Numbered from the stretch's first letter, positions 1 through 8,580 are shown. The stretch is DNA of 64,000 nucleotides from Gracilimonas sp040904925 (GCA_040904925.1 JBBDSP010000003.1:1-64000); one strand, 5' to 3'. Numbers and translations are program-made. Notes: generated from the letters alone by a model not told the origin.

Positions 1-518
1 AATTGAACACCACAATATACCTTAACTTCGTGTCCATTAAAATGTAGCAACTCCAACTTTAAGTCCTGAATTAAAGCTCAAGATGTTAAAAATAAGTGCT
101 AAGGCAGTTCATAGTTTTGAGGCTTATACTTCGACCTCACCTAAATCCTCTCCTTCCCAAGGAGAGGATTTTCTCGATATTGATTATAGTATTGATAGTT
201 AATAAGGCTAAGGGTTCTATCAACGCGTTTTTCTCCTTGCTGAAGGAGAAAACAAAAGAGGTCCGCAGTTTGGGGCTGGATGTAAGATATGGAGTTGCAG
301 AGGTTTTGTTCTCAAATTATCTAACTTCTACAAGGGTGACAAGCGAGGACTAATTTTAGGTCTAACACACGTTAAGTGAGATTTCCGGCTTTATTCTCTG
401 CTCAGTTTACCACTGTTAAATATCCATTTCCAACTTTAGTGAATTTAAACACTATTGAGCTCCAATTTGCGATTTGGTAGATTTGATCAAAAGCGAATTC
501 AAAGATCCGGAGTTAGAA
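1..518. other. Intergenic region at left edge, no supported gene
   Basis: No gene is supported here. One open frame (96-353, plus strand) starts at GTG, has no ribosome binding site, and runs straight through two perfect hairpins at 144-170 and 231-250. Its low-complexity translation therefore reads as repeat DNA, not protein. The last 50 bases before the aminotransferase start are AT-rich and probably hold its promoter, but I see no clear -35/-10 pair. Confidence 0.6.
144..250. repeat. Composite palindromic intergenic repeat
   Basis: Two hairpins lie about 60 bp apart. The first has 12-base perfect arms (144-155 and 159-170) around a CCC loop. The second has 8-base perfect arms (231-238 and 243-250) around a 4-base loop. 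Both use the same CTCCTT/AAGGAG core, so they look like the two ends of one mobile-like intergenic element. This kind of non-coding palindrome is scattered through many Bacteroidota-type genomes, but copy number cannot be judged from this window. Confidence 0.6.
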
Positions 519-1868
519 ATGAGTGACACGATGAACATCACCCCCGAAAATGTACGTTCTGTTTTAAGCAAGCACATGCTTACCGATGGCTATGAAATGG
601 TGCTTGATCTGGAAGAAAGTGAAGGGGCTTATTTATATGATTCGAAATCAGGGAAACGATATCTCGATTTCTTTACTTTTTTTGCTTCCAATCCATTGGG
701 AATGAATCATCCCAAACTGGCCGGGAATGATGAATTCGTACAGCGACTTGGCCGAGTAGCCATCAACAAGCCTTCCAACTCTGATATTTACACGGAAGAC
801 ATGGCTCGATTTATGGAGTCTTTTGACCGGGTGGGCATTCCGGATTATATGCCTTATTCCTTTTTTATCTCCGGCGGAGCTTTAGCTGTTGAGAACGCTA
901 TGAAGGTAGCCTTTGACTGGAAAGTTCAAAAGAATTTCGAGAAGGGGTATCGCGAAGAAAAAGGGCACAAGATCCTTCATTTTGAAAAAGCCTTTCACGG
1001 ACGAACGGGTTACACTCTTTCGGTTACCAACACTGTTCCCAACAAAGTAAAGTATTTTCCGAAGTTTGACTGGCCGCGGGTGATCAGTCCTGCCATGACT
1101 TTCCCTGCAACTAAAAAGAACATTGCGGAGACTGAAGCCCAGGAAAAATTAGCTATTGCTCAGGCTGAACGATTCTTTGATATCTACAAAGATGATATAG
1201 CCGGAATATTGATCGAACCGATTCAGGGCGAAGGCGGTGACCGACATTTTCGACCGGAATTCCATCAGGCTCTTCGTGATCTGGCAGACCAACATGATGC
1301 ATTACTCATATATGATGAAGTGCAAACCGGCGTTGGTATGACCGGTAAGTTCTGGGCTCATGAACATTTCGTAAAACCGGATATCTTAGCCTTTGGAAAA
1401 AAAGCTCAGGTTTGCGGAATTCTTGCCAATACACGGGTAGATGAAGTTAAAACAAACTGCTTTCACGTCTCATCCCGAATCAATTCTACCTGGGGCGGTA
1501 ATTTGGTAGATATGGTTCGCTTTGGAAGAATCCTGGATGTGATCGAGGAAGACCATCTAGTGGAAAATGCAGCGAAGGTCGGAAATTATCTTCAAACCAG
1601 ATTGGAAGCACTGGCCGATGGACACGAATATTTCTCCAATCCACGAGGCAAGGGATTATTCTGCGCCATCGACCTGCCAAATACCCATGCTCGTGACAGC
1701 GTCATCAAAGAGTGTGTGAGTAATGGACTGATGATCTTGGCTTGTGGACCAAATACCGTTCGATTTCGTCCACCGCTTACCATCACTGAAGAACAGATCG
1801 ATGAAGGGTTAGATATTTTGGAGAAGGCTTATAAAAAGTGTCTGAATGATTGCCCGGTAGTAAGTTGA
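519..1868 (+). CDS. lat: L-lysine 6-transaminase (lysine epsilon-aminotransferase)
   Basis: This PLP-dependent class III aminotransferase moves the epsilon-amino group of lysine to 2-oxoglutarate, giving 2-aminoadipate 6-semialdehyde, which cyclises to piperideine-6-carboxylate. The FGKKAQVCG segment carries the candidate Schiff-base lysine (Lys294/295). The cofactor-binding YDEVQTG, a Gly-rich segment near residue 125 and the C-terminal RFRPPL motif are all present. I chose ATG 519 because GGAG lies about 7 bases upstream and the 449-residue product matches the mycobacterial Lat length. An in-frame TTG at 474 would add 15 residues. The gene stands alone, with no semialdehyde dehydrogenase beside it, so whether it serves lysine breakdown or osmolyte supply is open. 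Confidence 0.9.
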   Translation: MSDTMNITPENVRSVLSKHMLTDGYEMVLDLEESEGAYLYDSKSGKRYLDFFTFFASNPLGMNHPKLAGNDEFVQRLGRVAINKPSNSDIYTEDMARFMESFDRVGIPDYMPYSFFISGGALAVENAMKVAFDWKVQKNFEKGYREEKGHKILHFEKAFHGRTGYTLSVTNTVPNKVKYFPKFDWPRVISPAMTFPATKKNIAETEAQEKLAIAQAERFFDIYKDDIAGILIEPIQGEGGDRHFRPEFHQALRDLADQHDALLIYDEVQTGVGMTGKFWAHEHFVKPDILAFGKKAQVCGILANTRVDEVKTNCFHVSSRINSTWGGNLVDMVRFGRILDVIEEDHLVENAAKVGNYLQTRLEALADGHEYFSNPRGKGLFCAIDLPNTHARDSVIKECVSNGLMILACGPNTVRFRPPLTITEEQIDEGLDILEKAYKKCLNDCPVVS

Positions 1869-1895
1869 GATGAATTGCGATAGAAATAATCTATA

Positions 1896-2010
1896 AACTC
1901 TGCGAAAATCAGCGATTCATCTGCGTAACTCCGCGTGAAAATTTGTTTGAATAAAGTCGAAGTTAATTTCTAAAAATAACTTTTTGTTTATCGCGGATTT
2001 TCGCAGAGTT
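1896..2010. repeat. Long-range inverted repeat between convergent genes
   Basis: A perfect 15-base arm at 1896-1910 is repeated in reverse complement at 1996-2010, enclosing 85 bp that includes shorter related words (CTGCG, CCGCG). It fills most of the gap between the convergent lat and dehydrogenase genes. There is no T-run beside the arms, so it is more like a dispersed intergenic repeat than a standard terminator, although the RNA could fold. Confidence 0.55.
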
Positions 2011-2048
2011 AGACGCAGTGTTTCGCTGAAAATGGCATTACTGAGAAC

Positions 2049-2768
2049 TCAAACCAATTGATGGCTTTCCGGCTGAATTACCACCTCATTCAATACCGAA
2101 CCGGAAGGCTGGTTAACGGCATAGAAAACTGCATCAGCTACTTCTTCGGGAGTGAGCATCATCTCTTTTTTGACTTTCATATTTACGCGCTCATCATCCC
2201 AGAATGGTGTGTCTACTCCTCCAAGATAAAGCAATGAGAATTTGATTTTTCCTCTTCGCTGTTCTTCGATCAAGGCTTTGGTAAATCCCTGAATAGCAAA
2301 TTTAGAAGCGGCATAGACAGAGGCATTTTTCATTACATATTTGCCCATGGTTCCCGGAAACATAACTACAGATATAGGCTCATCTTCTTTCATATGTTTC
2401 ATAACCGTTTGGGTAACGAGGAACGTCCCGTACACATTTACGTCAATGATCTCTTTGGCGTCTTTAGGATCAATATCCATAAAGGGCTGGATGATTCCCT
2501 GACCAAATGCATTGATAAGTACGTCTATTTTACCCAACTGATTTTCGATCTCTGAAGCCATTCTTCCGACCGCAGATTGATCAGTGACGTCTGTTTCTAT
2601 AGCAAAAGCCTCTCCGCCCTTGTCATTTATTTCCTTGGCAACTTCTTCCGCTTTGGATTTATTTCGGGCGGCCAAAACTACCTTCGCTCCCTCTGCTCCA
2701 AGCTTTTTTGCAACAGCTGATCCGATCCCGCCGGAACCACCGACGATAAGTACAATTTTACCTTTCAT
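2049..2768 (-). CDS. Short-chain dehydrogenase/reductase (SDR)
   Basis: This is a classical SDR of 239 residues. The N-terminal Rossmann fold has GGSGGIG (about residues 10-16), and an NAFG segment stands where NNAG is usual. YAASK supplies the catalytic Tyr and Lys. The usual Ser 13 residues before that Tyr is not there: the stretch reads PGTMGKY, with Gly at that place and Thr beside it, so the triad may be altered. The substrate cannot be told. I chose the ATG at 2768; a GTG at 2798 would add 10 residues before the Rossmann strand. It is a single gene convergent with lat. Confidence 0.85.
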   Translation of the reverse strand: MKGKIVLIVGGSGGIGSAVAKKLGAEGAKVVLAARNKSKAEEVAKEINDKGGEAFAIETDVTDQSAVGRMASEIENQLGKIDVLINAFGQGIIQPFMDIDPKDAKEIIDVNVYGTFLVTQTVMKHMKEDEPISVVMFPGTMGKYVMKNASVYAASKFAIQGFTKALIEEQRRGKIKFSLLYLGGVDTPFWDDERVNMKVKKEMMLTPEEVADAVFYAVNQPSGSVLNEVVIQPESHQLV

Positions 2769-2832
2769 GATGTAACGTCTTTCTTGATGAATAGTCACAG
2801 CATAAAAGCTTGATAAGAAAAATTTCGTTCCG

Positions 2833-3399
2833 CTAATCTACTTTTATGTAGCTGATCCGCCAGTTCAGATTCCAGCTTTCTCCACCGTCCACTGAGGATT
2901 CCCAATCCCATTTCAGAGAATCCTGAGTGATATCATAAAAAACCATTCGCTGTGTAAACAAGCTTCCGTCTTCTCTCTCCTGAATATCCGTTTGGAAGAT
3001 GCGATTGGTACCGTCGATCTTTCCGGTGAAATCAAAATAGCCGCCATTGTTATCGGCCCAAGCTTGTTTCCAGGTATCGGTACGGGGATTATATACAGAA
3101 ATGCTGGTACCCATAAATCCTTCCATTAGTCCTTCATTTACCCGAAAATTTTCCTGTATCACTTTTCCGTTCAACGTTTTTTCGATGAAGTTGGTACCGC
3201 GACCTGTATTTCCATTTCTTTCTTCCCAGGTCACTTCCCAACCGCCCAACCAAAAATCGAAATAGGTTTCCGGTTCGATTTCTAGTTCGTTTGCGAATTG
3301 CTCCTGAAATGGTGTATCGGATTCTTGCTTTTGGCATCCGGAAATCAAAAACAAAATGAATAATAGGCAGATGAGGTTATTAGTAGGCGACAATTTCAT
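2833..3399 (-). CDS. Small lipoprotein resembling DUF1579
   Basis: The 188-residue product begins with a hydrophobic signal ending in a lipobox (LISGC, Cys near residue 22), so it is probably lipid-anchored outside the inner membrane. The mature part opens with FDFWLGGWEV and continues with alternating strands such as YNPRTDTWKQAW. This pattern resembles the DUF1579 family of small beta-barrel proteins of unknown function. It lies 64 bp upstream of the SDR on the same strand, so the two could be co-transcribed. No enzymatic residues can be assigned. Confidence 0.7.
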   Translation of the reverse strand: MKLSPTNNLICLLFILFLISGCQKQESDTPFQEQFANELEIEPETYFDFWLGGWEVTWEERNGNTGRGTNFIEKTLNGKVIQENFRVNEGLMEGFMGTSISVYNPRTDTWKQAWADNNGGYFDFTGKIDGTNRIFQTDIQEREDGSLFTQRMVFYDITQDSLKWDWESSVDGGESWNLNWRISYIKVD

Positions 3400-3484
3400 A
3401 ACAGGCGGATTTATTAATAAACTATATCCATTATCGAAAACGTCATTAAAAAGTTTCGCTGTTTATTTTGAACCATCTCAACAT

Positions 3485-5722
3485 CTAGACGGCCATCGCC
3501 TTTGGGATCACAGTTTCGTAGATCTCTTCCGTCTCAGATACATCCACTGAGATAAGATCTTTGATCTCCAGCTTATCCCCTTTTACAACACCCAATTCAT
3601 ACATGGGAACACCGGCTTCCTCAAAATGATGCTTTACGGTTTGAAGTTCAGGTGCCGGAATAGTGATCACGACTCCTGATTGTGCTTCGCTGAATAAAAT
3701 TTCATGGCTTGAACCGGATAAAGTATCAACAGAAAGCTCGGCTCCTTTCTTACCAAAAATCGCCATTTCGGTGAGAGTGGTTGCAAGTCCGCCATCTGAA
3801 ATATCGTGGGCTGCGGTGATCAGTCCTACTTTAATAGCCGCAAGCAGTGCTTCCTGTAATTTCACTTCAAAATCAAGATCGATTTCAGGAGCATCACCAG
3901 TTGTAAGTCCGTGAACGGTTTTCAAATACTCGCTTCCTCCAAGACCTTTCCGACCTGCTCCAATATAGAGCACGATATCTCCTTCTTTTTTGAAGGCAGG
4001 AGTTGTGAGATGTTTTTCTACATCCTCTATCACCCCAAGCATTCCAATGATAGGAGAAGGAAAAATCGCACTTTTGGGATTTTCGTTATAAAAGCTCACG
4101 TTGCCTCCGGTCACAGGAGTATTCAGAGCACGACATGCATCACTCATCCCGCCCAACGCTTCTTTGAAGGTCCAGTAAACTTCCGGTTTATATGGATTCC
4201 CAAAATTCAGGCAGTTGGTGATAGCCATCGGTTTGGCGCCGGAACACACTACATTTCGGGCCGACTCCGCCACTGCAATCTGCCCGCCTTTTCGGGGATT
4301 CAAATACACATACCGGCCGTTACAGTCTGTTTTAGCAACCAATCCTTTATTGGTTCCTTTGATGCGGATAACTCCGGAATCAGAAGCGCCGGGTCCCGTT
4401 ACCGTATTCGTTCGAACCATGGTATCATACTGCTCGTGCACCCATCTTTTGGAAGCGATGTTTGGTGAGCCAAGTAATTTCTTTAGGATCTCTGTGTGAT
4501 CATCAGAATGATTTAAAGAATCTGAATCAAAGTTCTGAACTTCATCCAGATAATCCGGTTTTTTGGTTTCGCGGATATATTGAGGAGCTCCCCCACCCAG
4601 TACCAAATGCTCTGCCGGTATCTCAGCTTTGATCTCGCCGTCTTTCCAATAGGTTACTTTATCGCCTTCTACCACTTCACCGATCACTACACCGTGCAGA
4701 TCCCATTTTTCGTATACATCAATAATTTCCTGCTCGCGCCCTTTCTCTGCCACGATCAACATGCGCTCCTGACTTTCCGATAGCAGCAATTCATAGGCGG
4801 TCATTCCATCTTCCCTCGCCGGCACTTTGTCAAGGTCAACTCTCATGCCTTCGCCGCCTTTGGCTGTCATTTCGGAAGTGGAGCAGGCAATTCCGGCGGC
4901 TCCCATATCCTGCATCCCGATGACCGCGCCGGTTTTTAAAACTTCCAGGCTAGCTTCCAGTAATAGTTTTTCGGTAAAGGGATCTCCAACCTGAACACTA
5001 GGTCGCTTGGCTTCACTTTCCTCACTGATCTCTTCCGAAGCAAAAGTTGCTCCATGAATTCCATCCCTTCCTGTACTTGCTCCCACAATGATCACGGGAT
5101 TTCCAATTCCTTTTGAAATAGCTGAAGCAGTTTCTCCTTCCTTCACCAAGCCGATACTCATGGCATTTACCAGCGGATTGCCTTCGTAACTTTCATCAAA
5201 GCAAACTTCACCGGCAATCACAGGAACACCGAATGAATTTCCATAATCACCGATCCCGCGAACCACACCATCCAACAAATATCGAACTCGTGGATTTTCC
5301 ATCGAACCAAATCGAAGCGAGTTCAAACTTGCCACCGGTCGGGCTCCCATCGTAAAGATATCACGATGAATTCCACCAACGCCGGTCGCAGCTCCCTGGT
5401 ACGGCTCAATTGCTGAGGGGTGATTATGGCTTTCAATTTTGAAGGCGCATCCAAGTCCGTCACCTAAATCTACCAGTCCGGCATTTTCTTCACCGGCTCC
5501 CACCAAAAGATTTTCTCCCTCGGAAGGAAGTTTTTTGAGCTCAACAATTGAGTTCTTGTACGAGCAGTGCTCACTCCACATCACTGAATACACGCCCAGC
5601 TCGGTAAAGGTAGGCACCCGGCCGAGACGGGATTTTATCATTTCAAATTCTTCGGCGTTCAAGCCATGTTCTTCGGCCAGTTCGAGGGTTACTTCCGGTT
5701 CTTGAATAGTTTTTTGCGACAT
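3485..5722 (-). CDS. purL: Phosphoribosylformylglycinamidine synthase subunit PurL
   Basis: PurL catalyses step four of purine synthesis: FGAR plus ATP and ammonia to FGAM. At 745 residues this is the small-PurL form, which works in a complex with PurS and PurQ. No purS or purQ gene is in the window, so they must lie elsewhere. Visible family signatures are SVMWSEHCSYKNS near the N terminus, ESHNHPSAIEPYQGAATGVGG, the MQDMGAAG segment, and AHDISDGGLATTL in the C-terminal half. These mark the two pseudo-symmetric AIRS-like ATP-binding halves. The gene appears monocistronic, with 143 bp upstream. Confidence 0.96.
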   Translation of the reverse strand: MSQKTIQEPEVTLELAEEHGLNAEEFEMIKSRLGRVPTFTELGVYSVMWSEHCSYKNSIVELKKLPSEGENLLVGAGEENAGLVDLGDGLGCAFKIESHNHPSAIEPYQGAATGVGGIHRDIFTMGARPVASLNSLRFGSMENPRVRYLLDGVVRGIGDYGNSFGVPVIAGEVCFDESYEGNPLVNAMSIGLVKEGETASAISKGIGNPVIIVGASTGRDGIHGATFASEEISEESEAKRPSVQVGDPFTEKLLLEASLEVLKTGAVIGMQDMGAAGIACSTSEMTAKGGEGMRVDLDKVPAREDGMTAYELLLSESQERMLIVAEKGREQEIIDVYEKWDLHGVVIGEVVEGDKVTYWKDGEIKAEIPAEHLVLGGGAPQYIRETKKPDYLDEVQNFDSDSLNHSDDHTEILKKLLGSPNIASKRWVHEQYDTMVRTNTVTGPGASDSGVIRIKGTNKGLVAKTDCNGRYVYLNPRKGGQIAVAESARNVVCSGAKPMAITNCLNFGNPYKPEVYWTFKEALGGMSDACRALNTPVTGGNVSFYNENPKSAIFPSPIIGMLGVIEDVEKHLTTPAFKKEGDIVLYIGAGRKGLGGSEYLKTVHGLTTGDAPEIDLDFEVKLQEALLAAIKVGLITAAHDISDGGLATTLTEMAIFGKKGAELSVDTLSGSSHEILFSEAQSGVVITIPAPELQTVKHHFEEAGVPMYELGVVKGDKLEIKDLISVDVSETEEIYETVIPKAMAV

Positions 5723-5825
5723 TCCGAGGGAGTGATTGAAGCGTTAAGATTTCAGAAAGTTCAAAGGTACGATTAATTAAGAAAAGGCTCTAACCAAAGA
5801 GGAGGAATTTGGCTATAATTGAAAT

Positions 5826-5863
5826 GGAACGCAGTTGACACGGATTAAGCGGATGATCGCTGA
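5826..5863. repeat. Possible dispersed intergenic repeat fragment
   Basis: This stretch between the HAD phosphatase and purL is built from CGGATT/GCGGAT/CGCTGAT words. The same vocabulary is seen in the inverted repeat at 1896-2010, although the two cannot be aligned over a long run. It may be a decayed single arm of that type of element. Nothing else is seen in this gap. Confidence 0.3.
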
Positions 5864-5865
5864 TG

Positions 5866-6567
5866 CTAAATTCCCAAAGCTTTATGCAGATCCCCAAAAT
5901 CGTCAAAGATGAGATTAGCGAGTTTGTAGCCTTCATCAATTGGGGCTTTGGTGTACCAGGCTACCTTCCAATTGGCTTTTGAGCCGCCAACTACATCGGA
6001 AGTAAACGAATCACCCACATACAGAATATCTTCCCGGTTCACTCCGGCCAGCTCTGTTGCATGATCAAATACTTTCGGATGTGGCTTCATCTCTCCCACT
6101 TCTTCCGAAATGACAATATGGCGGGCGGTTTCCCTCAAATTAAACTGGTCGATCTTCAGCTTTTGAGTTTCAGCAAATCCATTGGTAATGATACCCACCT
6201 CAAAATGATCGGCGATCTTATGATAAGATTCCTGAGCTCCATCCAGCCATTCCCAATGATTTCGATAATAATTCATATACACTTTTCCGGCTTCTTCATG
6301 CATAGATTCATCCACCCGCAGATCCCGAAAAGTTTCCTGGAATCTGCGTTGATGTAATTCATGACGGTCTATTTCTCCACGCCCGTATGCTTCCCATAAT
6401 CCTTTGTTAATGTGATGATAGGTTTCCAGTAATTGAGCTTCAGAAATACCGTTAAACATGTCAAAATGATCGTGGACATCGCGGAGTCCTGCCTGTTCTG
6501 CTTTTTTATGATCGAGTAGGGTATCATCTAAGTCAAAATAAATGAATTTTGGATTCAGTTGTGACAA
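5866..6567 (-). CDS. HAD-family phosphatase, YjjG-type
   Basis: The 233-residue haloacid-dehalogenase hydrolase has DLDDTLLD (motif I, nucleophile and acid Asp near residues 12-14), the TNG motif II, a Lys in GEMKPHP, and GDSFTSDV as motif III. The helical cap between motifs I and II makes it a C1-capped enzyme. The closest family is YjjG, which removes phosphate from pyrimidine nucleoside monophosphates; this assignment is by resemblance only. The start is TTG, since no in-frame ATG precedes motif I. It is transcribed alone, divergent from lemA. Confidence 0.8.
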   Translation of the reverse strand: MSQLNPKFIYFDLDDTLLDHKKAEQAGLRDVHDHFDMFNGISEAQLLETYHHINKGLWEAYGRGEIDRHELHQRRFQETFRDLRVDESMHEEAGKVYMNYYRNHWEWLDGAQESYHKIADHFEVGIITNGFAETQKLKIDQFNLRETARHIVISEEVGEMKPHPKVFDHATELAGVNREDILYVGDSFTSDVVGGSKANWKVAWYTKAPIDEGYKLANLIFDDFGDLHKALGI

Positions 6568-6659
6568 TGGAACAGTTTTTGATTATTGTTGATATAGTTT
6601 GAATCTAAAGAATTTAAAGCCCGTAGAAGGGCTCCAAATAAAACATAAAATATCTACTC

Positions 6660-7250
6660 ATGAAAGCTAAATTTTTTATCATTATTGGGGTGCTTGCACT
6701 CATCGTATTTTACGGAGTCAGTGTTAATAACAGTCTTGTTACAGCTGAGGAAAACGTAAACGGAGCCTGGGCTCAGGTTGAAAACCAATATCAACGACGA
6801 GCTGACCTTATACCGAATTTAGTAAATACTGTTCAGGGTGCCGCCGATTTTGAATCCCAAACTTTACAGGATGTGATCGAAGCCCGAAGCCGTGCCACTT
6901 CCGTTAATATTGATGCTAATGATCTTAATGATCCTCAGGCTTTCCAGCAATTTCAGGAAGCACAAGGTCAACTGAGTGGTGCTTTATCACGACTATTAGT
7001 AACCGTAGAACGTTACCCCGAACTTCAGGCCAATCAAAACTTTCGCGATCTCCAGGCTCAGTTAGAAGGAACTGAAAACCGAATATCCACCGAGAGAATG
7101 AGATTTAATCAGGCCGCCCAGGGATTCAATACTCAGATCCGAAGGTTCCCAACCAGTATGTTTGCTTCGGTCCTGGGTTTTGAACAAAAAGCTTATTTCG
7201 AAGCAGATGAAGGAGCCGAACAAGCCCCTGAAGTAGATTTCAGTAACTAA
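6660..7250 (+). CDS. lemA: LemA family protein
   Basis: The 196-residue protein starts with one hydrophobic helix (residues 3-20), a signal anchor, and continues as the all-helical LemA fold. The conserved blocks VNGAWAQVENQYQRRADLIPNLV and RYPELQANQNF (residues about 32-54 and 115-125) are clear. LemA proteins are membrane-anchored and of unsettled function. They often sit next to TPM-domain proteins or HtpX-like proteases. Here two TPM genes follow on the same strand, so the three form an envelope module. Confidence 0.93.
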   Translation: MKAKFFIIIGVLALIVFYGVSVNNSLVTAEENVNGAWAQVENQYQRRADLIPNLVNTVQGAADFESQTLQDVIEARSRATSVNIDANDLNDPQAFQQFQEAQGQLSGALSRLLVTVERYPELQANQNFRDLQAQLEGTENRISTERMRFNQAAQGFNTQIRRFPTSMFASVLGFEQKAYFEADEGAEQAPEVDFSN

Positions 7251-7265
7251 TTTTAATTGACCAAA

Positions 7266-7304
7266 GACGGAAGACCGATGACGGTAACTCATCGGTCTTC
7301 CGTC
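7266..7304. repeat. Perfect 16-bp hairpin between lemA and the TPM gene
   Basis: The arms at 7266-7281 and 7289-7304 are exact reverse complements around a 7-base loop. Each arm is made of GAC-rich words (GACGG, AGACCGATGA). There is no T-run, and the next gene begins 23 bp later. It could weaken read-through or protect the lemA transcript end. It belongs to a set of similarly built but differently spelled hairpins in this window. Confidence 0.75.
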
Positions 7305-7326
7305 AATCATCATCAGTCCAATAAGA

Positions 7327-7785
7327 ATGGCAAAATTTCTTACACAAGAGCAGGAAGAACACATTGTGGAGGCGATCCGGCAGGCTGAAGAAGCTACCTC
7401 CGGGGAAGTCCGTGTTCACATCGAAAAAAAGTGCAAAGCTGAATCTCCCATCGACCGGGCCAAAGAAGTGTTTGCTGAGCTTAAAATGCACGAGACCGAA
7501 TTCCGAAACGGAGTAATCGTATATGTGGCTTGGAAAGATCACAAAGTGGCTATCTGGGGAGATGAAGGAATTCATGGTAAAGTAGGACAATCATTTTGGG
7601 AAGAAGAACTGGAGCTGATCCTTAAATATTTCAAAGCCGGAGATTTTGAAACCGGACTTACCGAAGTGGTGCTGCAGATCGGTCAGAAGCTGAAGGAGAA
7701 CTTCCCCTTTGAACAAAAAGGAGAAGTAAATGAACTACCCAATCAGATCAGCTATAATAAAGATGAGGGAGCAAAAGGTGGGTAA
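7327..7785 (+). CDS. Cytosolic TPM-domain protein
   Basis: The 152-residue product lacks a signal peptide and is almost entirely one TPM domain (YgcG/TLP18.3/Psb32 type). It shows SGEVRVHIEKKC, NGVIVYVAWKDHKVAIWGDEG and GDFETGLTEVV. TPM proteins in plants and bacteria are linked to photosystem repair or have phosphatase activity, but none is shown here. It lies between lemA and a secreted TPM protein, and its end overlaps the start of the latter. This three-gene set recurs in Bacteroidota. Confidence 0.85.
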   Translation: MAKFLTQEQEEHIVEAIRQAEEATSGEVRVHIEKKCKAESPIDRAKEVFAELKMHETEFRNGVIVYVAWKDHKVAIWGDEGIHGKVGQSFWEEELELILKYFKAGDFETGLTEVVLQIGQKLKENFPFEQKGEVNELPNQISYNKDEGAKGG

Positions 7786-8530
7786 ACTTCTAAGCCTGAT
7801 ACTATTTATTGGGATCTCATTTTCGGTTTCTGCACAGGACTTCCTGCCTGAACGTCCTGTAGGAATGGTCAATGATTTTGCAGATATGCTAAGTTCCTCT
7901 GAAGAACAGCGACTTGAGCAAAAGTTGACCAATTATCGTGATACCACAACAAATGTTATCGCCATTGCGACCCTGGAAAGTCTTGAAGGATATTCTGAAG
8001 ATGAAATAGCCACAACCCTCTTTAGTAATTGGCGAATGTGGGAAGGGGAACGCTATAATGGAGTTCTGATCTTAGTTTCTGAGCAAGACCGCCGAATGCA
8101 AATTGAGGTTGGCTACGGACTTGAAGGGGCTATCCCCGACGCTATGGCAAATCGAGTTTATGCAGACATTCTGGTTCCAAGTTTTCAAGCCGGTGATTTC
8201 TACGGTGGATTGGAGCAGGCTACCAACGTTTTAATTGATCTTGCTGCCGGTGAGTTTGAAGGCTTTCCCGAACGGCAATCTTCGGGAGAAGGTTTCCCCA
8301 TTGATGTACTCATCATTTTCATCATTATTATATTTATTCTCATCACGCGCGGTAAAGGCGGAAAAGGTGGGCGCAGACATTCCCTTGGCTCAAGTGGTAT
8401 TATTTTCTATGGCGGAGGTTTTGGCAGCGGTGGCGGTTCCTTCGGCGGTGGCGGTGGTGGGGGCTTTGGCGGCTTCTCCGGCGGGGGAGGTTTTGGTTCA
8501 GGTGGCGGTGGCGCCGGCGGTGGTTGGTAG
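7763..8530 (+). CDS. Secreted/membrane TPM-domain protein with Gly-rich tail (YgcG-like)
   Basis: After a signal peptide ending SVSAQ comes a TPM domain with the motifs NGVLILVSEQDRRMQIEVGYGLEG. Next is one membrane helix (about residues 175-192) and a basic then Gly/Ser-rich tail ending in GGGW. Overlap with the upstream TPM gene suggests translational coupling. Possible starts are ATG 7730, ATG 7763 and GTG 7778. The last has the best Shine-Dalgarno (GAGGGA about 7 bases upstream), while 7763 gives a normal signal peptide with one charged lead. The tail probably lies in the cytosol or along the membrane; its role is unknown. Confidence 0.85.
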   Translation: MREQKVGKLLSLILFIGISFSVSAQDFLPERPVGMVNDFADMLSSSEEQRLEQKLTNYRDTTTNVIAIATLESLEGYSEDEIATTLFSNWRMWEGERYNGVLILVSEQDRRMQIEVGYGLEGAIPDAMANRVYADILVPSFQAGDFYGGLEQATNVLIDLAAGEFEGFPERQSSGEGFPIDVLIIFIIIIFILITRGKGGKGGRRHSLGSSGIIFYGGGFGSGGGSFGGGGGGGFGGFSGGGGFGSGGGGAGGGW

Positions 8531-8536
8531 TTTTTC

Positions 8537-8580
8537 AATGCTAAATGTTAAATAGTACAACTCATTTAACATTTAGCATT
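8537..8580. repeat. Perfect 17-bp hairpin between convergent genes
   Basis: The arms at 8537-8553 and 8564-8580 are exact reverse complements around a 10-base loop. They are AT-rich and built of TAAATG/TTAAAT words. The hairpin fills the whole 56-bp gap between the TPM gene and the convergent methionine gamma-lyase gene, 7 bases after the TPM stop. A short T-run precedes rather than follows it on the plus strand, so it may act as a bidirectional 3' end structure more than as a classical terminator. Confidence 0.75.

Noticed and set aside
96..353. Open frame at the left edge
   Set aside because: It begins at GTG without a ribosome binding site and crosses two perfect hairpins; the translation is repeat-derived.
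3911..4468. 185-codon frame antisense to purL
   Set aside because: It lies wholly inside a clear PurL reading frame on the other strand and its composition is a mirror of those codons.
8400..8530. GGC/GGT-rich tract considered as a separate repeat
   Set aside because: It codes for the Gly-rich tail typical of YgcG-like TPM proteins, so it is part of the gene.
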